64,000 nt of DNA from Eshraghiella sp964405265 (GTDB lineage: Bacteria > Bacillota > Clostridia > Lachnospirales > Lachnospiraceae): NCBI GenBank assembly GCA_964405265.1, contig CAYONC010000002.1:123680-187679 (forward strand). Direction: 5' to 3'. The notes under the pieces are model-generated. The model saw only the letters and a list, made by a program, of their open reading frames with translations, made no database searches and was not told the DNA's origin. This document shows positions 43,862 to 52,954 of this stretch, piece after piece (position 1 is the first letter of the stretch; every line of letters begins with the position of its first letter). A program made the position numbers and the translations under genes.

Positions 43862-43885
43862 AGAGCGTCATCTGACGCTCTTTTT
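43862..43885. terminator. Bidirectional terminator between typA and the PilZ gene
   Basis: A perfect 9-bp stem AGAGCGTCA-TC-TGACGCTCT (43862-43881) with TTTTT after it on the plus strand and a run of A before it that gives TTTTTT on the minus strand. It serves both convergent genes. Confidence 0.92.
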
Positions 43886-43892
43886 ATTATTA

Positions 43893-44276
43893 TCAGTTGG
43901 TCTCGCTGACAATCTGATACACATCAATCTTAAACTGGTCAGCAGGGCTTAATCCTACAAAACGGCAGCCGTATGATATTATTCCGCTGTCTCCCTTGCT
44001 TTCCATTCTTACAACTTCAACCGTTGCATCAAACTGTTCCCTTGTCCAGAGTACTATCTTGGCTTCATAATACGAATTCAGCGGAAGAAATTCCGTTGTT
44101 TCTATACCGATACCTCCCTTGGAAATATTGGTAACCTCTACCTCGAAGTCATTCCTGTTAGGCTCATATGTCACTGCCCTGTCGTTATTAATTGACTGAA
44201 GCCTTATTGTGGCATTAATATTCATTCTCTTGGCCCAACGCTTCTCTGCAGTATTATTATCCATAATATCGCTCAT
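43893..44276 (-). CDS. PilZ domain protein (c-di-GMP receptor)
   Basis: A 127-residue single-domain PilZ protein. Both c-di-GMP signature motifs are present: RxxxR (RWAKR) near the N-terminus and N-x-S-x-x-G (NISKGG) about 40 residues later, followed by IGIETTEFLPLNSYYEAKIVLW. The ligand is likely c-di-GMP; the output is unknown. The start is ATG 44274-44276 (MSDIMDNN), because the GGAGG lies 5 bases upstream and inside the longer frame from 44288. It follows queA by 24 bases and may be co-transcribed with it. Confidence 0.85.
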   Translation of the reverse strand: MSDIMDNNTAEKRWAKRMNINATIRLQSINNDRAVTYEPNRNDFEVEVTNISKGGIGIETTEFLPLNSYYEAKIVLWTREQFDATVEVVRMESKGDSGIISYGCRFVGLSPADQFKIDVYQIVSETN

Positions 44277-44300
44277 AATTACCTCCACATATATAAATAT

Positions 44301-45329
44301 TTATTCTGTAATGAACATTGCGTCACCGAAGCTGAAGAATCTGTACTTCTCTCTGACGGCTTCCGCATATGCATTCATTATACTGTCCCTGCCGGCAAAT
44401 GCCGATACAAGCATGACAAGAGTAGATTCAGGAAGATGAAAATTGGTTATAAGCCCGTCAATCGCCTTAAAACGGTACCCCGGATATATAAATATGTCCG
44501 TATCCCCTTCTGATGCAGGAATATATCCGTCTTCACGGGCAGCAGATTCAAGGGTACGGCAGCTTGTGGTGCCAACGGCTATAATTCTTCCGCCGTTCTT
44601 CCTCGCATTGTTAATAATCTCTGCCTGTACACCATCTATATGATATGATTCTGTATGCATATGATGTTCTTCAATCCTGTCAGCCTTAACCGGCCTGAAG
44701 GTTCCAAGCCCTACATGAAGCGTGACTCTTGCTATATGCACACCCTTGTCTTCAATACTCTTTAAAAGTTCATTGGTAAAATGAAGTCCGGCAGTAGGTG
44801 CTGCCGCAGAGCCCTCATTCTTCGCATATACAGTCTGATATCTGTTCCTGTCCTTAAGCACATGGGTTATGTACGGCGGCAGCGGCATCTGTCCGAGACG
44901 GTCAAGTATCTCTTCAAATATTCCTTCGTATTCAAATCTGATAATACGGTTGCCGTCTTCAATGACATCTTCTATGATTCCCTTAAGAAGTCCGTCACCA
45001 AAAACAATCTCTGCACCGGTTCTTGCTTTTCTGCCCGGCTTAACAAGACATTCCCACGAATCTCCCGTTATCCGTTTCAGAAGAAGAACTTCAACGGCAG
45101 CTCCGGTGTCCGGCTTAATGCCCATCAGTCTTGCAGGAATAACCTTGGTATCATTAATTACAAGGCAGTCACCCGGGTTAAGATAATCCTTAATATCCCT
45201 AAATGTTCCATGTGTGATTTCCCCGGTGTTGCGGTTAAGAACAAGCAGTCTTGAGGAAGCTCTGTCTTCCAGAGGGTCCTGTGCAATCAGTTCCTCCGGA
45301 AGCTCATAATAAAATTCTTTTAAATCCAT
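44301..45329 (-). CDS. queA: S-adenosylmethionine:tRNA ribosyltransferase-isomerase
   Basis: QueA adds the cyclopentenediol part of SAM to preQ1 in tRNA wobble position 34, making epoxyqueuosine. The 342-residue protein has the family pattern YELPEELIAQDPLEDRASSRLL near the start, LVINDTKVIPARL, GSAAAPTAGLHFT, RVTLHVGLGTFRPV and LITNFHLPESTLVMLVSAFAG. It sits between pheT (74-base gap) and the PilZ gene. tgt, its usual neighbour, is not in the window. Confidence 0.97.
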   Translation of the reverse strand: MDLKEFYYELPEELIAQDPLEDRASSRLLVLNRNTGEITHGTFRDIKDYLNPGDCLVINDTKVIPARLMGIKPDTGAAVEVLLLKRITGDSWECLVKPGRKARTGAEIVFGDGLLKGIIEDVIEDGNRIIRFEYEGIFEEILDRLGQMPLPPYITHVLKDRNRYQTVYAKNEGSAAAPTAGLHFTNELLKSIEDKGVHIARVTLHVGLGTFRPVKADRIEEHHMHTESYHIDGVQAEIINNARKNGGRIIAVGTTSCRTLESAAREDGYIPASEGDTDIFIYPGYRFKAIDGLITNFHLPESTLVMLVSAFAGRDSIMNAYAEAVREKYRFFSFGDAMFITE

Positions 45330-45403
45330 AACTATACTCTTTCCGTTATCTACAATTATGCCATAAATATCTTTTTTTAAAAATAGTCAATATGAACTAA
45401 TTA

Positions 45404-47821
45404 TTACTGTCTAAGCACTGCTCCGCAGGCGGTCAGTTCTTTTATAATTTTGTCCATGATACCGTTTATTTCACTGTCTGAAAGGGTACGGTCCTGTGCA
45501 CGGAAGGACAGACTGAATGCTACCGACTTTTTGCCTGCAAGCACCTGTTCACCTTCATATATGTCAAAAAGTGTACAGCTTTCAAGAAGTTTTCCGCCTT
45601 TTTCCGTGATAGCCTCTTCAAGTGTTCCGACAAGTACATTTTTATCAACGACCATGCTTATATCCCTTGTGGATGCAGGAAATTTTGCAATACCCGCATA
45701 TTTTTTGTCATATGACGCATTCTCCGTTATATAAGGCATGTCTATGACTGCAAAAATCACTTTTTCACCTATGCCATAATTCTCCGTAACCTCAGGATGA
45801 ACCTCACCGATATATCCCACATTGGTTCCGTTGTATATTATGTCTGCCTGCCTTCCCGGATGTAGAAACGGCTTTTTATTATCCGGATCGTATGTAATTT
45901 TTTTCGTAAGTCCCGTTTTTTCAAAAAACTCTTCCACCACGCCCTTCATGGTATAAAAATCGCCGTCACCGTACATGCCAAGTGAAAACTGCGTTCTTTC
46001 CTCCGGAAGCTCCCGTAACGGAAGTTCTTTCGGAAGATATACGGATGCAATTTCATAAAGTCTTACATTTTTGTTCTTCCTGTTATAATTAAGTGAAAGT
46101 GAGGTAAGCATGCCGTTAAGCACCTGGGTTCTCATAATACTGAAATCCTGTCCGAGCGGATTCATTATGGTAACCGTTTTTCTAAGCTCAGAATCCTCCG
46201 GTATAAGAAGCTTCTCAAATGCCTTTGGGCTTTCAAACGAATAATTCATGCTCTGTGAAAAACCGCAGAACTGTGCTACCTGACGTGCTGTCTGTTCAAC
46301 CCTGAGCTTGAATGACAGTCCGCCTGACATTGATTCACCGGACGGTAATGTTACCGGTATTCTGTCATAACCGAAAAACCTTGCAACTTCCTCCGCCATA
46401 TCGCAGTCTCTTAAAAGATCCTGTCTGAATGACGGAATCTTGAGTGTATTGCTTTCTGAATCATATTCCATTTCAAGCATCTTAAAATACAAGAGCATAT
46501 CCTCAGCCGGTATATCCGTTCCCAAAAGGCTGTTATACCTGTCCGGATTAAATGTAAGTGTTACACCGACAGGCTTCTCAGGAAATATGTCTATCATTCC
46601 TCCTACAACCTCTCCCGCACCAAGCTCTTCAATAAGCTGGCAGGCTCTGTTTATGGCAGCCTCCGCATTATAAGGATCAAGTCCTTTTTCAAATTTTCCG
46701 GATGCATCTGTTCTGAGTCCTGCTTTCTTGGACGAAAGTCTTATATTGGTTCCGTCAAAACAGGCAGCCTCAAATACCATTGTTTTAACTTCATCCGTAA
46801 TTTTTGAATTTTCACCGCCCATAATTCCGGCAAGTCCTACTGCTTTTTCTCCGTCGCATATCATAAGCATTGACGAATCAACTTTTCTGTCCTGTCCGTC
46901 GAGGGTTCTGAATACATCACCGTCTTCCGCCCTTTTTACAATGATTTTCCTGCCTGATATAAGGTCATAATCATAAGCATGCATAGGCTGGCCGAATTCT
47001 TCCATGACATAATTGGTAATGTCCACAATGTTATTAATCGGTCTTATTCCGCTTGCAGCAAGCCTTCTCTGCATCCATTCCGGCGATGGTCCCGTTTTTA
47101 TGTTCTTAACCATTCTCGCACAATAACGTCTGCATAGTAAATTATCCCTGACTTCTACTGAAAGCATGTCATTAATATCTTCATTATTGCCGGTTTTCTT
47201 AATTACCGGCGGAACGAATTTTTTTCTGAATGTGGCTGCTGCTTCTCTTGCAATTCCTATTACGCTGTAACAGTCTACCCTGTTGGATGTTATTTCATAT
47301 TCAAAAACCGTATCCCTGAGGCCAAGTGCCTCTATTGCATCCGAACCGATAACCGCATCCGGTCCCATATCATAAAGACCTTCTTCAGGTGCTGCAGGAT
47401 AATAATCCTTGGAAGAACCTAATTCCTCTATGGAACACATCATTCCGTATGATTCCACACCTCTTAATTTGCCTTTTTTAATTTTGATGCCTCCCGGTGT
47501 TCTGCTTCCGTCATGTCCCCCGGCAACCCTTCCTCCGTCAAGACATACCGGTGTCTTCATTCCTTCATATACGTTGGAAGCACCTGTTACAATCTGTATG
47601 GTTTCATTTCCGACATCCACCTGACATACCACAAGCTTATCTGCATCAGGATGTCTGTCTATTTTCTTAACCTGTCCCACAACTATTCTGTCAAGATCCG
47701 CATCAAGCCTTTCAAATCCTTCCACCTTGGTTCCAGTAAGTGTAAGGGCATCCGTATATTCCTCAGCCGTACAGTCCAGTTCCGGAACATATGCTTTTAT
47801 CCATGATAATGCTGTATTCAT
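45404..47821 (-). CDS. pheT: Phenylalanyl-tRNA synthetase beta subunit
   Basis: PheT is the large subunit of the (alpha-beta)2 enzyme that charges tRNA-Phe. At 805 residues it has the N-terminal tRNA-binding OB domain (VGQVKKIDRHPDADKLVVCQVDVG, about 47-70), the B3/B4 editing region, the B5 domain, and the C-terminal ferredoxin-like anticodon-binding domain (KFPASTRDISMVVDKNV). It follows pheS by 15 bases and shares its T-box control. Confidence 0.97.
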   Translation of the reverse strand: MNTALSWIKAYVPELDCTAEEYTDALTLTGTKVEGFERLDADLDRIVVGQVKKIDRHPDADKLVVCQVDVGNETIQIVTGASNVYEGMKTPVCLDGGRVAGGHDGSRTPGGIKIKKGKLRGVESYGMMCSIEELGSSKDYYPAAPEEGLYDMGPDAVIGSDAIEALGLRDTVFEYEITSNRVDCYSVIGIAREAAATFRKKFVPPVIKKTGNNEDINDMLSVEVRDNLLCRRYCARMVKNIKTGPSPEWMQRRLAASGIRPINNIVDITNYVMEEFGQPMHAYDYDLISGRKIIVKRAEDGDVFRTLDGQDRKVDSSMLMICDGEKAVGLAGIMGGENSKITDEVKTMVFEAACFDGTNIRLSSKKAGLRTDASGKFEKGLDPYNAEAAINRACQLIEELGAGEVVGGMIDIFPEKPVGVTLTFNPDRYNSLLGTDIPAEDMLLYFKMLEMEYDSESNTLKIPSFRQDLLRDCDMAEEVARFFGYDRIPVTLPSGESMSGGLSFKLRVEQTARQVAQFCGFSQSMNYSFESPKAFEKLLIPEDSELRKTVTIMNPLGQDFSIMRTQVLNGMLTSLSLNYNRKNKNVRLYEIASVYLPKELPLRELPEERTQFSLGMYGDGDFYTMKGVVEEFFEKTGLTKKITYDPDNKKPFLHPGRQADIIYNGTNVGYIGEVHPEVTENYGIGEKVIFAVIDMPYITENASYDKKYAGIAKFPASTRDISMVVDKNVLVGTLEEAITEKGGKLLESCTLFDIYEGEQVLAGKKSVAFSLSFRAQDRTLSDSEINGIMDKIIKELTACGAVLRQ

Positions 47822-47836
47822 ATTTCTGTCCTCCGA

Positions 47837-48856
47837 TTAAAACTGATTTAAAAATCTTACGTCATTTTCATAAAGTAATCTCATATCATCTATTTCATAC
47901 TTCAGAAGAGCTATTCTCTCCAGACCTATTCCAAATGCAAATCCCGTATACTCTTCCGGATCAATTTTACTCATTTCCAGTACGTGAGGATGCACCATTC
48001 CGCAGCCCAGTATCTCTATCCAGCCTGAATTTTTACAAAAACGGCATCCTTTTCCTCCGCATTTAAAGCAGGATACATCCATTTCCGCACTCGGTTCGGT
48101 AAAAGGAAAATGATGAGGCCTGAATTTTACCTTCGTATCAGCTCCGAACATTTCCCTGGCGAACAGTGCAAGAGTTCCTTTTAAATCGGCAAAAGTAATA
48201 TTTTTGTCAATAACAAGTCCTTCAACCTGGTGAAAACTCGGAGAATGGGTTGCATCAACCTCATCCGAACGGTATACCCGTCCCGGTGCTATCATTCTTA
48301 TCGGAATTTTTCCCTTTTCCATCTCATGTACCTGGGTAGAACTCGTCTGAGTTCTGAGGACTATGTCTTTATTAATGTAAAAGGTATCCTGTTCATCCTT
48401 GGCAGGATGATTGGCCGGAATGTTCAACGCTTCAAAATTGTAATAATCATATTCCACTTCCGGACCTTCTACTACTTCATATCCCATTCCCACAAATATT
48501 CTCTCCACTTCTTCAAGTGCCACCGTGTTGGGATGTGAATGTCCGACAGGATTCTTTCTTGCCGGAAGCGTAACGTCTATTACTTCCTGCTTAAGCTTCT
48601 CCTCCCTTGCCCTGCATGCAAGCTGTTTTCTTACTTCATCAAGTCTGTTTTCTATTACGGTTCTTGCTTCGTTTACAAGTGCACCTACCGCCGGTCTGTC
48701 CTCCGGTGCAACATCCTTCATTCCTTTAAGTACCTCTGTGAGTTCTCCTTTTTTTCCAAGGTATGCCACTCTGATTTCATTAAGTGCATCAAGATCCGCA
48801 GCGGCATCAATGCGTGTTATTGCCGTATCTTTTATTGCCTGTAATTTTTCTTTCAT
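47837..48856 (-). CDS. pheS: Phenylalanyl-tRNA synthetase alpha subunit
   Basis: PheS is the catalytic subunit of a class II synthetase. The 339-residue protein has a coiled-coil N-terminus that binds tRNA, motif 2 (LRTQTSSTQVHEME and MIAPGRVYRSDEVDATHSPSFHQVEGL) and motif 3 (GFAFGIGLERIALLKY). The conserved CFKCGGKGCRFCKNSGWIEI segment is also present. The T-box leader upstream, with a likely UUC specifier, makes its expression respond to uncharged tRNA-Phe. Confidence 0.97.
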   Translation of the reverse strand: MKEKLQAIKDTAITRIDAAADLDALNEIRVAYLGKKGELTEVLKGMKDVAPEDRPAVGALVNEARTVIENRLDEVRKQLACRAREEKLKQEVIDVTLPARKNPVGHSHPNTVALEEVERIFVGMGYEVVEGPEVEYDYYNFEALNIPANHPAKDEQDTFYINKDIVLRTQTSSTQVHEMEKGKIPIRMIAPGRVYRSDEVDATHSPSFHQVEGLVIDKNITFADLKGTLALFAREMFGADTKVKFRPHHFPFTEPSAEMDVSCFKCGGKGCRFCKNSGWIEILGCGMVHPHVLEMSKIDPEEYTGFAFGIGLERIALLKYEIDDMRLLYENDVRFLNQF

Positions 48857-48919
48857 TCTGTTATCCTTTCATATTATTCCTGCTTTTTTATTATTTGGGT
48901 GTGCATTCCTCGCGGAGCG

Positions 48920-48962
48920 TTTTTTATGTAACAGGGAATCGCAATTTCCGTCACATAAAAAA
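48920..48962 (-). other. Second long hairpin after the T-box terminator
   Basis: On the minus strand the T tract of the T-box terminator continues into ATGTGACGGAAAT, which pairs, with some wobble and mismatch, with ATTCCCTGTTACAT and a run of A ending at about 48920. The hairpin would form in read-through mRNA just ahead of pheS and could compete with use of the terminator T tract. It may simply protect the 5' end of processed mRNA. Confidence 0.4.
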
Positions 48963-48987
48963 CCTCATCCCAAGAAGGGACGAGGTT
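48957..48987 (-). terminator. T-box-controlled terminator before pheS
   Basis: An 11-bp stem on the minus strand, AACCTCGTCCC (48977-48987) with GGGATGAGGTT (48961-48971), and TTTTTT (48957-48962). It is the alternative to the antiterminator that contains the T-box sequence. Confidence 0.92.
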
Positions 48988-49196
48988 AAATCGCGGTACC
49001 ACCCTAATTCCTGCTTATGCAGGCTCTCTGCATGCGTAACGTGCACCGACGGCATCTCCTACTGATGTTCAAAGATGCAGCTCCGGCATGAAATTCACCG
49101 TTCCGCCTGTTCATGAAAAGGCTTCCAGCCCGTGACCTTCTCTCTCTGTATGCAATGCGGTGGGCTACTGTGTGCCATCATTGCTTTTGACATATA
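48988..49196 (-). ncRNA. T-box leader of pheS-pheT (tRNA-Phe sensing)
   Basis: The T-box core AGGGTGGTACCGCG is at 48992-49005 on the minus strand, directly before the terminator. Upstream lies a stem I region with an AGAGAGAGA stretch and a loop holding TTC followed by A (49090-49092), which fits a UUC specifier for phenylalanine. Length and order (stem I, then T-box and terminator, then pheS) match the known class. The specifier is inferred from position and from the downstream gene. Confidence 0.93.
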
Positions 49197-49202
49197 TCAG
49201 TT

Positions 49203-49230
49203 ATTTTACCATATATTTTTCCAAAGTCAA
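49203..49230 (-). promoter_or_regulatory. Promoter of the pheST T-box leader
   Basis: TTGACT (49225-49230), 16 bases and TAAAAT (49203-49208) on the minus strand, right after the lepB stop. Transcription would start near 49196, at the 5' end of the T-box leader. Confidence 0.75.
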
Positions 49231-49233
49231 CAA

Positions 49234-49839
49234 TTATTCAATCTTAGAAAAACCCGGCGAATATCTGAACCATGCTTTTGCAAGAATCTGTTCGCGGCTG
49301 ACATATGTATTCTCCCAGAACCGTGAATCCTCGGATACGTTACGGTTATCTCCAAGAACAAAATAACAGTTCTCCGGCACATCATACGGTCCGTAATTAC
49401 CGAACATCTTCTCTTTGATATATTTTTCATATACCGGTCTGTCATTTAGATACAGAACGCCTTCCACTATCTCCACACGGTCACCCGGAATACCTATTAT
49501 CCTCTTAATGAATATCTGTGATTCATCATCAGGATACTTAAATATGATTATATCTCCGCGTTCCGGTTCTTTGAACAGATAGGCAAGCCGGAAGCCGATA
49601 AGCCTGTCATTGACATTAATCGTATTCTCCATCGATTCGGTCGGAACATGTGCATTAATAATCACAAAATGATTGATTAAGAGTGCTATTCCAACTGATG
49701 CTGCAATGATTATCAGGTAAATATACAGATTCTTATAAAGCTTCTTCCTGCGTGATTTCTTACGGCTGTCCGGGGTCTGCTTATTCATGCCAAAATCTGA
49801 CCTTATATAGTCAAATTCCAATTCTTCATTATCTGCCAT
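49234..49839 (-). CDS. lepB: Signal peptidase I
   Basis: LepB is the membrane serine protease that removes signal peptides from secreted proteins. The 201-residue protein has a basic cytoplasmic head (KKSRRKKLYK), one transmembrane helix (about 36-58), and the catalytic serine at S69 in PTESMENTI. The catalytic lysine is K112 in SQIFIKRIIGIPGDRV, with box E GDNRNVSEDSR near the C-terminus. It follows htpG by 17 bases and directly precedes the pheS promoter. Confidence 0.95.
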   Translation of the reverse strand: MADNEELEFDYIRSDFGMNKQTPDSRKKSRRKKLYKNLYIYLIIIAASVGIALLINHFVIINAHVPTESMENTINVNDRLIGFRLAYLFKEPERGDIIIFKYPDDESQIFIKRIIGIPGDRVEIVEGVLYLNDRPVYEKYIKEKMFGNYGPYDVPENCYFVLGDNRNVSEDSRFWENTYVSREQILAKAWFRYSPGFSKIE

Positions 49840-49856
49840 TATTACTTCCGATGATT

Positions 49857-51854
49857 TTATTTTGCAAGAAGCTTTAATATTTCATTACTCCTTGCAATAA
49901 ATGCAGTCATCTGTTCCGGCTTAAGCTGTGAATTGCTTATTCTTGCCAAATCATATAACTGCTCACAGAGTATTGTAACATTTTCACTCTGTGGGTTGTC
50001 AAGTATATATTTGACAAGGTCATTATTCAGGTTAAGAACCAGCGTTTTGGTCGTTCCTCCAAAAAGTGACGGGTCCATTCCGTTCATGGCATACATTTTC
50101 ATCATTTCAGCCATACGCTTTGACTCTTCATTAACCGTAATCATTGCCGAAATTTCCGAATTTACAAGCTTCTCCGCCTTAACGAGCAGCGTGTCATCAT
50201 TAAGCTCTTTTCTGAATATTTCCGTAAGCTTTTCATTAGCCTCACTGTTATCCCCTTCACCGTTTTCTTCCTTAAATACGGATGACAGGTCAGAATCAAT
50301 ACTTAAGAAATGGACATTTTCATTCTTCTGCTCAAGATGACTGATAAACGGACGGTCAATGCCGTGCTTAAGAATAACGGCATCAGTTCCGGCATCACGG
50401 AACATTTTGATATACTGGCCCTGTTCCGTTTCATCCGTTACATAGAATATGGTATTTTCGTGCTTTTCCTTATTTTCTTCAAGACATTCAGGCATTGTAA
50501 GGTATTTACCGTCAAGGTTTTTAAATAAAATATAATCTTTCATCTTATCGCAGAACTTTTCATCCTTGAGGCATCCGAATTTTATGAAAGGACTGATGTC
50601 ATCCCAGTATTTTTCATAATTTTCCTTATCCGTCTTACACATTCCGGAGAGCTTATCCGCAACCTTCTTGGTAATGTAATCAGATATTTTTTTGACAAAT
50701 CCGTCATTCTGCAATGCACTTCTTGATACATTGAGAGGAAGATCCGGACAGTCAATGACTCCTTTAAGAAGCATAAGGAATTCTGGAATTACTTCCTTAA
50801 TGTTATCTGCCACAAATACCTGATTGTTGTAGAGCTTTATTACACCTTCAGCTGACTCAAACTCAAGGTTGATCTTAGGGAAATACAGTATTCCCTTCAG
50901 ATTAAACGGATAATCCATGTTAAGGTGAATCCAGAATAAAGGTTCCTTATAATCACGGAATACTTTTCTGTAAAATGCTTTATATTCTTCTTCACCACAC
51001 TCATTAGGATGCTTCATCCACAACGGCGTGGTATCGTTAAGTGCAACAGGTCTCTTTTTGATTTTATATTTTTCCGTGGCCGGAGATGTCTCAACCGTTA
51101 CCTTATTGCCGTCCTCATCTTCCTGCTCCTCCGTAACGGCTTCTTCGACTATGGTTTCAATTATCGTATCTGAATCAAGCAGTTCATCCTTCTCTATCGT
51201 CTGCGTTTTTTCTTCTTCATCATCCGCATTGTTCAAAAAGATTTCATACGGCATGAAAGAGCAATACTTTTCAATTACTTCCCTTGCCCTGTACTCGTTG
51301 GCAAATTCAGTACATTCCTCATTAAGGTAAAGCGTTATCGTTGTTCCTGTCTCTTCCCTGTCTCCGTCGGTCATATCATATTCTGTTCCGCCATCACATT
51401 CCCAATGTACCGGCACGGCACCCTGCCTGTATGAAAGCGTATCTATGGTAACCCTTTCCGCTACCATGAATGCCGAATAAAATCCGAGCCCGAAATGCCC
51501 GATTATCTGGTCCTCACTCGCTTTATCCTTATATTTTTCAAGAAATGCTTCCGCTCCCGAAAATGCTATCTGATTAATGTACTCATTAACCTCTTCCGCT
51601 GTCATTCCGAGACCCGTATCCGTAAACTGAATTGTTCTGTCCTTAGAGCTTACATTAATCTGAATCTTCATGTCCTTATCGTCAGGCATGTCACATTCAC
51701 CCATAAGTCCCAGCTTCTTAAGCTTCGTAATGGCATCACAGCCGTTGGATATAAGCTCCCTGAAAAAGATATCATGGTCCGAATACATCCACTTCTTGAT
51801 TATTGGGAAAATATTCTCACTGTTTATGGAAAGATTTCCGTGTTTTTCTGACAT
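49857..51854 (-). CDS. htpG: Chaperone HtpG (Hsp90)
   Basis: HtpG is the bacterial Hsp90 dimeric ATPase chaperone. The 665-residue protein has the GHKL ATP fold: IFFRELISNGCDAITKL (N-box), TDTGLGMTAEEV, GHFGLGFYSAFMVAERV and GTTITLYL. The middle domain carries LNVSRSALQND. The charged linker (about 230-270) is rich in E and D. It has a promoter with a perfect CIRCE element upstream, so it is predicted to be repressed by HrcA. In B. subtilis htpG is not HrcA-controlled, which makes this noteworthy. Confidence 0.97.
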   Translation of the reverse strand: MSEKHGNLSINSENIFPIIKKWMYSDHDIFFRELISNGCDAITKLKKLGLMGECDMPDDKDMKIQINVSSKDRTIQFTDTGLGMTAEEVNEYINQIAFSGAEAFLEKYKDKASEDQIIGHFGLGFYSAFMVAERVTIDTLSYRQGAVPVHWECDGGTEYDMTDGDREETGTTITLYLNEECTEFANEYRAREVIEKYCSFMPYEIFLNNADDEEEKTQTIEKDELLDSDTIIETIVEEAVTEEQEDEDGNKVTVETSPATEKYKIKKRPVALNDTTPLWMKHPNECGEEEYKAFYRKVFRDYKEPLFWIHLNMDYPFNLKGILYFPKINLEFESAEGVIKLYNNQVFVADNIKEVIPEFLMLLKGVIDCPDLPLNVSRSALQNDGFVKKISDYITKKVADKLSGMCKTDKENYEKYWDDISPFIKFGCLKDEKFCDKMKDYILFKNLDGKYLTMPECLEENKEKHENTIFYVTDETEQGQYIKMFRDAGTDAVILKHGIDRPFISHLEQKNENVHFLSIDSDLSSVFKEENGEGDNSEANEKLTEIFRKELNDDTLLVKAEKLVNSEISAMITVNEESKRMAEMMKMYAMNGMDPSLFGGTTKTLVLNLNNDLVKYILDNPQSENVTILCEQLYDLARISNSQLKPEQMTAFIARSNEILKLLAK

Positions 51855-51897
51855 AACTTCAACACTCCTTCTTGATATAAAAATTTGCTATATATGT

Positions 51898-51926
51898 ATA
51901 CTAATACCATATTTTCATAAAGTCAA
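51898..51926 (-). promoter_or_regulatory. Promoter for htpG
   Basis: TTGACT (51921-51926), 17 bases and TAGTAT (51898-51903) on the minus strand. The CIRCE element ends 7 bases upstream of the -35. A GAAGGAG precedes the htpG ATG. Confidence 0.8.
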
Positions 51927-51933
51927 GAAAAAA

Positions 51934-51960
51934 TTAGCACTCATCATTGTTGAGTGCTAA
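51934..51960 (-). promoter_or_regulatory. CIRCE element (HrcA operator)
   Basis: A perfect inverted repeat TTAGCACTC-N9-GAGTGCTAA, identical to the CIRCE consensus bound by HrcA. It lies just upstream of the htpG -35 box. It also forms the last codons and stop of the upstream PrsA-like gene, whose TGA is at 51944-51946. Confidence 0.95.
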
Positions 51961-52954
51961 CAAATATATTTTTATATATTTCAAATAAATTCCCCGACGT
52001 AATATTAAGCTCTTTTAGCTCAAGTCCGGCGAGATATTTTTCATTATACCTTATACTCATGCCTCCGGCATTTTCCAGATAATATGTCTCAAAGCTCTCT
52101 TTTCTTCTCTGCAGAACGATTTCGGCTTTTCCGGCAGAATTATCTCCCGTAATGTTATCATTAATGCATTTGATTATATAATATCCGTATCCGGTCTCAA
52201 CAACACCGCTCACTTCACCCATTTCAAGTGCAAAGGCAGCATCTTCAAACTGTCTGTTATATTTTCCTTTTCCGAACTCCAGTACATAAACCGAATCATC
52301 ACTTTCCTCCGAAGCCGCAGATGCAAAATCCGTACCTTCCGTTATATCGAGAAGCAGCTTTTCAGCCCTTTTTCTTATTATCTCTTTTTCCTGCCTTCCG
52401 ACCTCGGATACAGAACCGTCTTCATTTTTTTCCATGGTACTCATGAATATATACTGTACCGATATAGTCCTCGCATCATCCGTGCTTACTTCCGTGTCAA
52501 CGTCATCCGTAATTGCATAAAAAGCCTTTTCTGACAGCATAAGCAGCCTGAAAAGTTCTTCTGCCGCCTCCCTGTATTTCCGTTCTTCAATACCGCACTC
52601 TTCAACTGCTTCCGATATTTTCACGCTTTCATCTTCAGTAAGATTTATTCCCATTTCCTCAGCGACAGAATTAAGATACATAATGCTTTTTACCATGTTT
52701 TTAACAGAATCCGTTACATATTCCTCCATGGTCATGTTACCTATGTTCTGTTCCCAAACATAACGGTCAAAAAATTCTTCATATGCATTTTTCTGCCTGT
52801 TTAACAGAAGCTCTGCCATTGCAGTTGAAAAATACCGGTCATTGACACAGGCAAATTCACTGTCCGAAAACGGTCTTACGAACTTAACTTTACGGCATCC
52901 CGTAAGAACAAGCAGCATTACTGCCGTTAATACGGCGATTCTACGCCTCAACAT
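51944..52954 (-). CDS. PrsA-like parvulin peptidyl-prolyl isomerase lipoprotein
   Basis: A 336-residue predicted lipoprotein foldase acting outside the membrane. The signal peptide MLRRRIAVLTAVMLLVLTGC ends in the lipobox LTGC with the lipid cysteine at residue 20. A SurA-like N-terminal helical domain follows. The parvulin rotamase domain has GTDFASAASEESDD, VYVLEFGKGKYNRQFEDAAFALEMGEVSG and YGYYIIKCI. The start is ATG 52952-52954, with an AAGG 7 bases before it. Longer in-frame starts give no signal peptide. It overlaps the upstream small gene by 14 bases, and its stop lies inside the CIRCE element. Confidence 0.85.
   Translation of the reverse strand: MLRRRIAVLTAVMLLVLTGCRKVKFVRPFSDSEFACVNDRYFSTAMAELLLNRQKNAYEEFFDRYVWEQNIGNMTMEEYVTDSVKNMVKSIMYLNSVAEEMGINLTEDESVKISEAVEECGIEERKYREAAEELFRLLMLSEKAFYAITDDVDTEVSTDDARTISVQYIFMSTMEKNEDGSVSEVGRQEKEIIRKRAEKLLLDITEGTDFASAASEESDDSVYVLEFGKGKYNRQFEDAAFALEMGEVSGVVETGYGYYIIKCINDNITGDNSAGKAEIVLQRRKESFETYYLENAGGMSIRYNEKYLAGLELKELNITSGNLFEIYKNIFVSTQQ

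Noticed and set aside
45330..45403. Promoter TTGACT before queA.
   Set aside because: No -10 hexamer at 16-18 bases; the nearest TA-rich hexamer is too far (CATAAT at 24). Left out.
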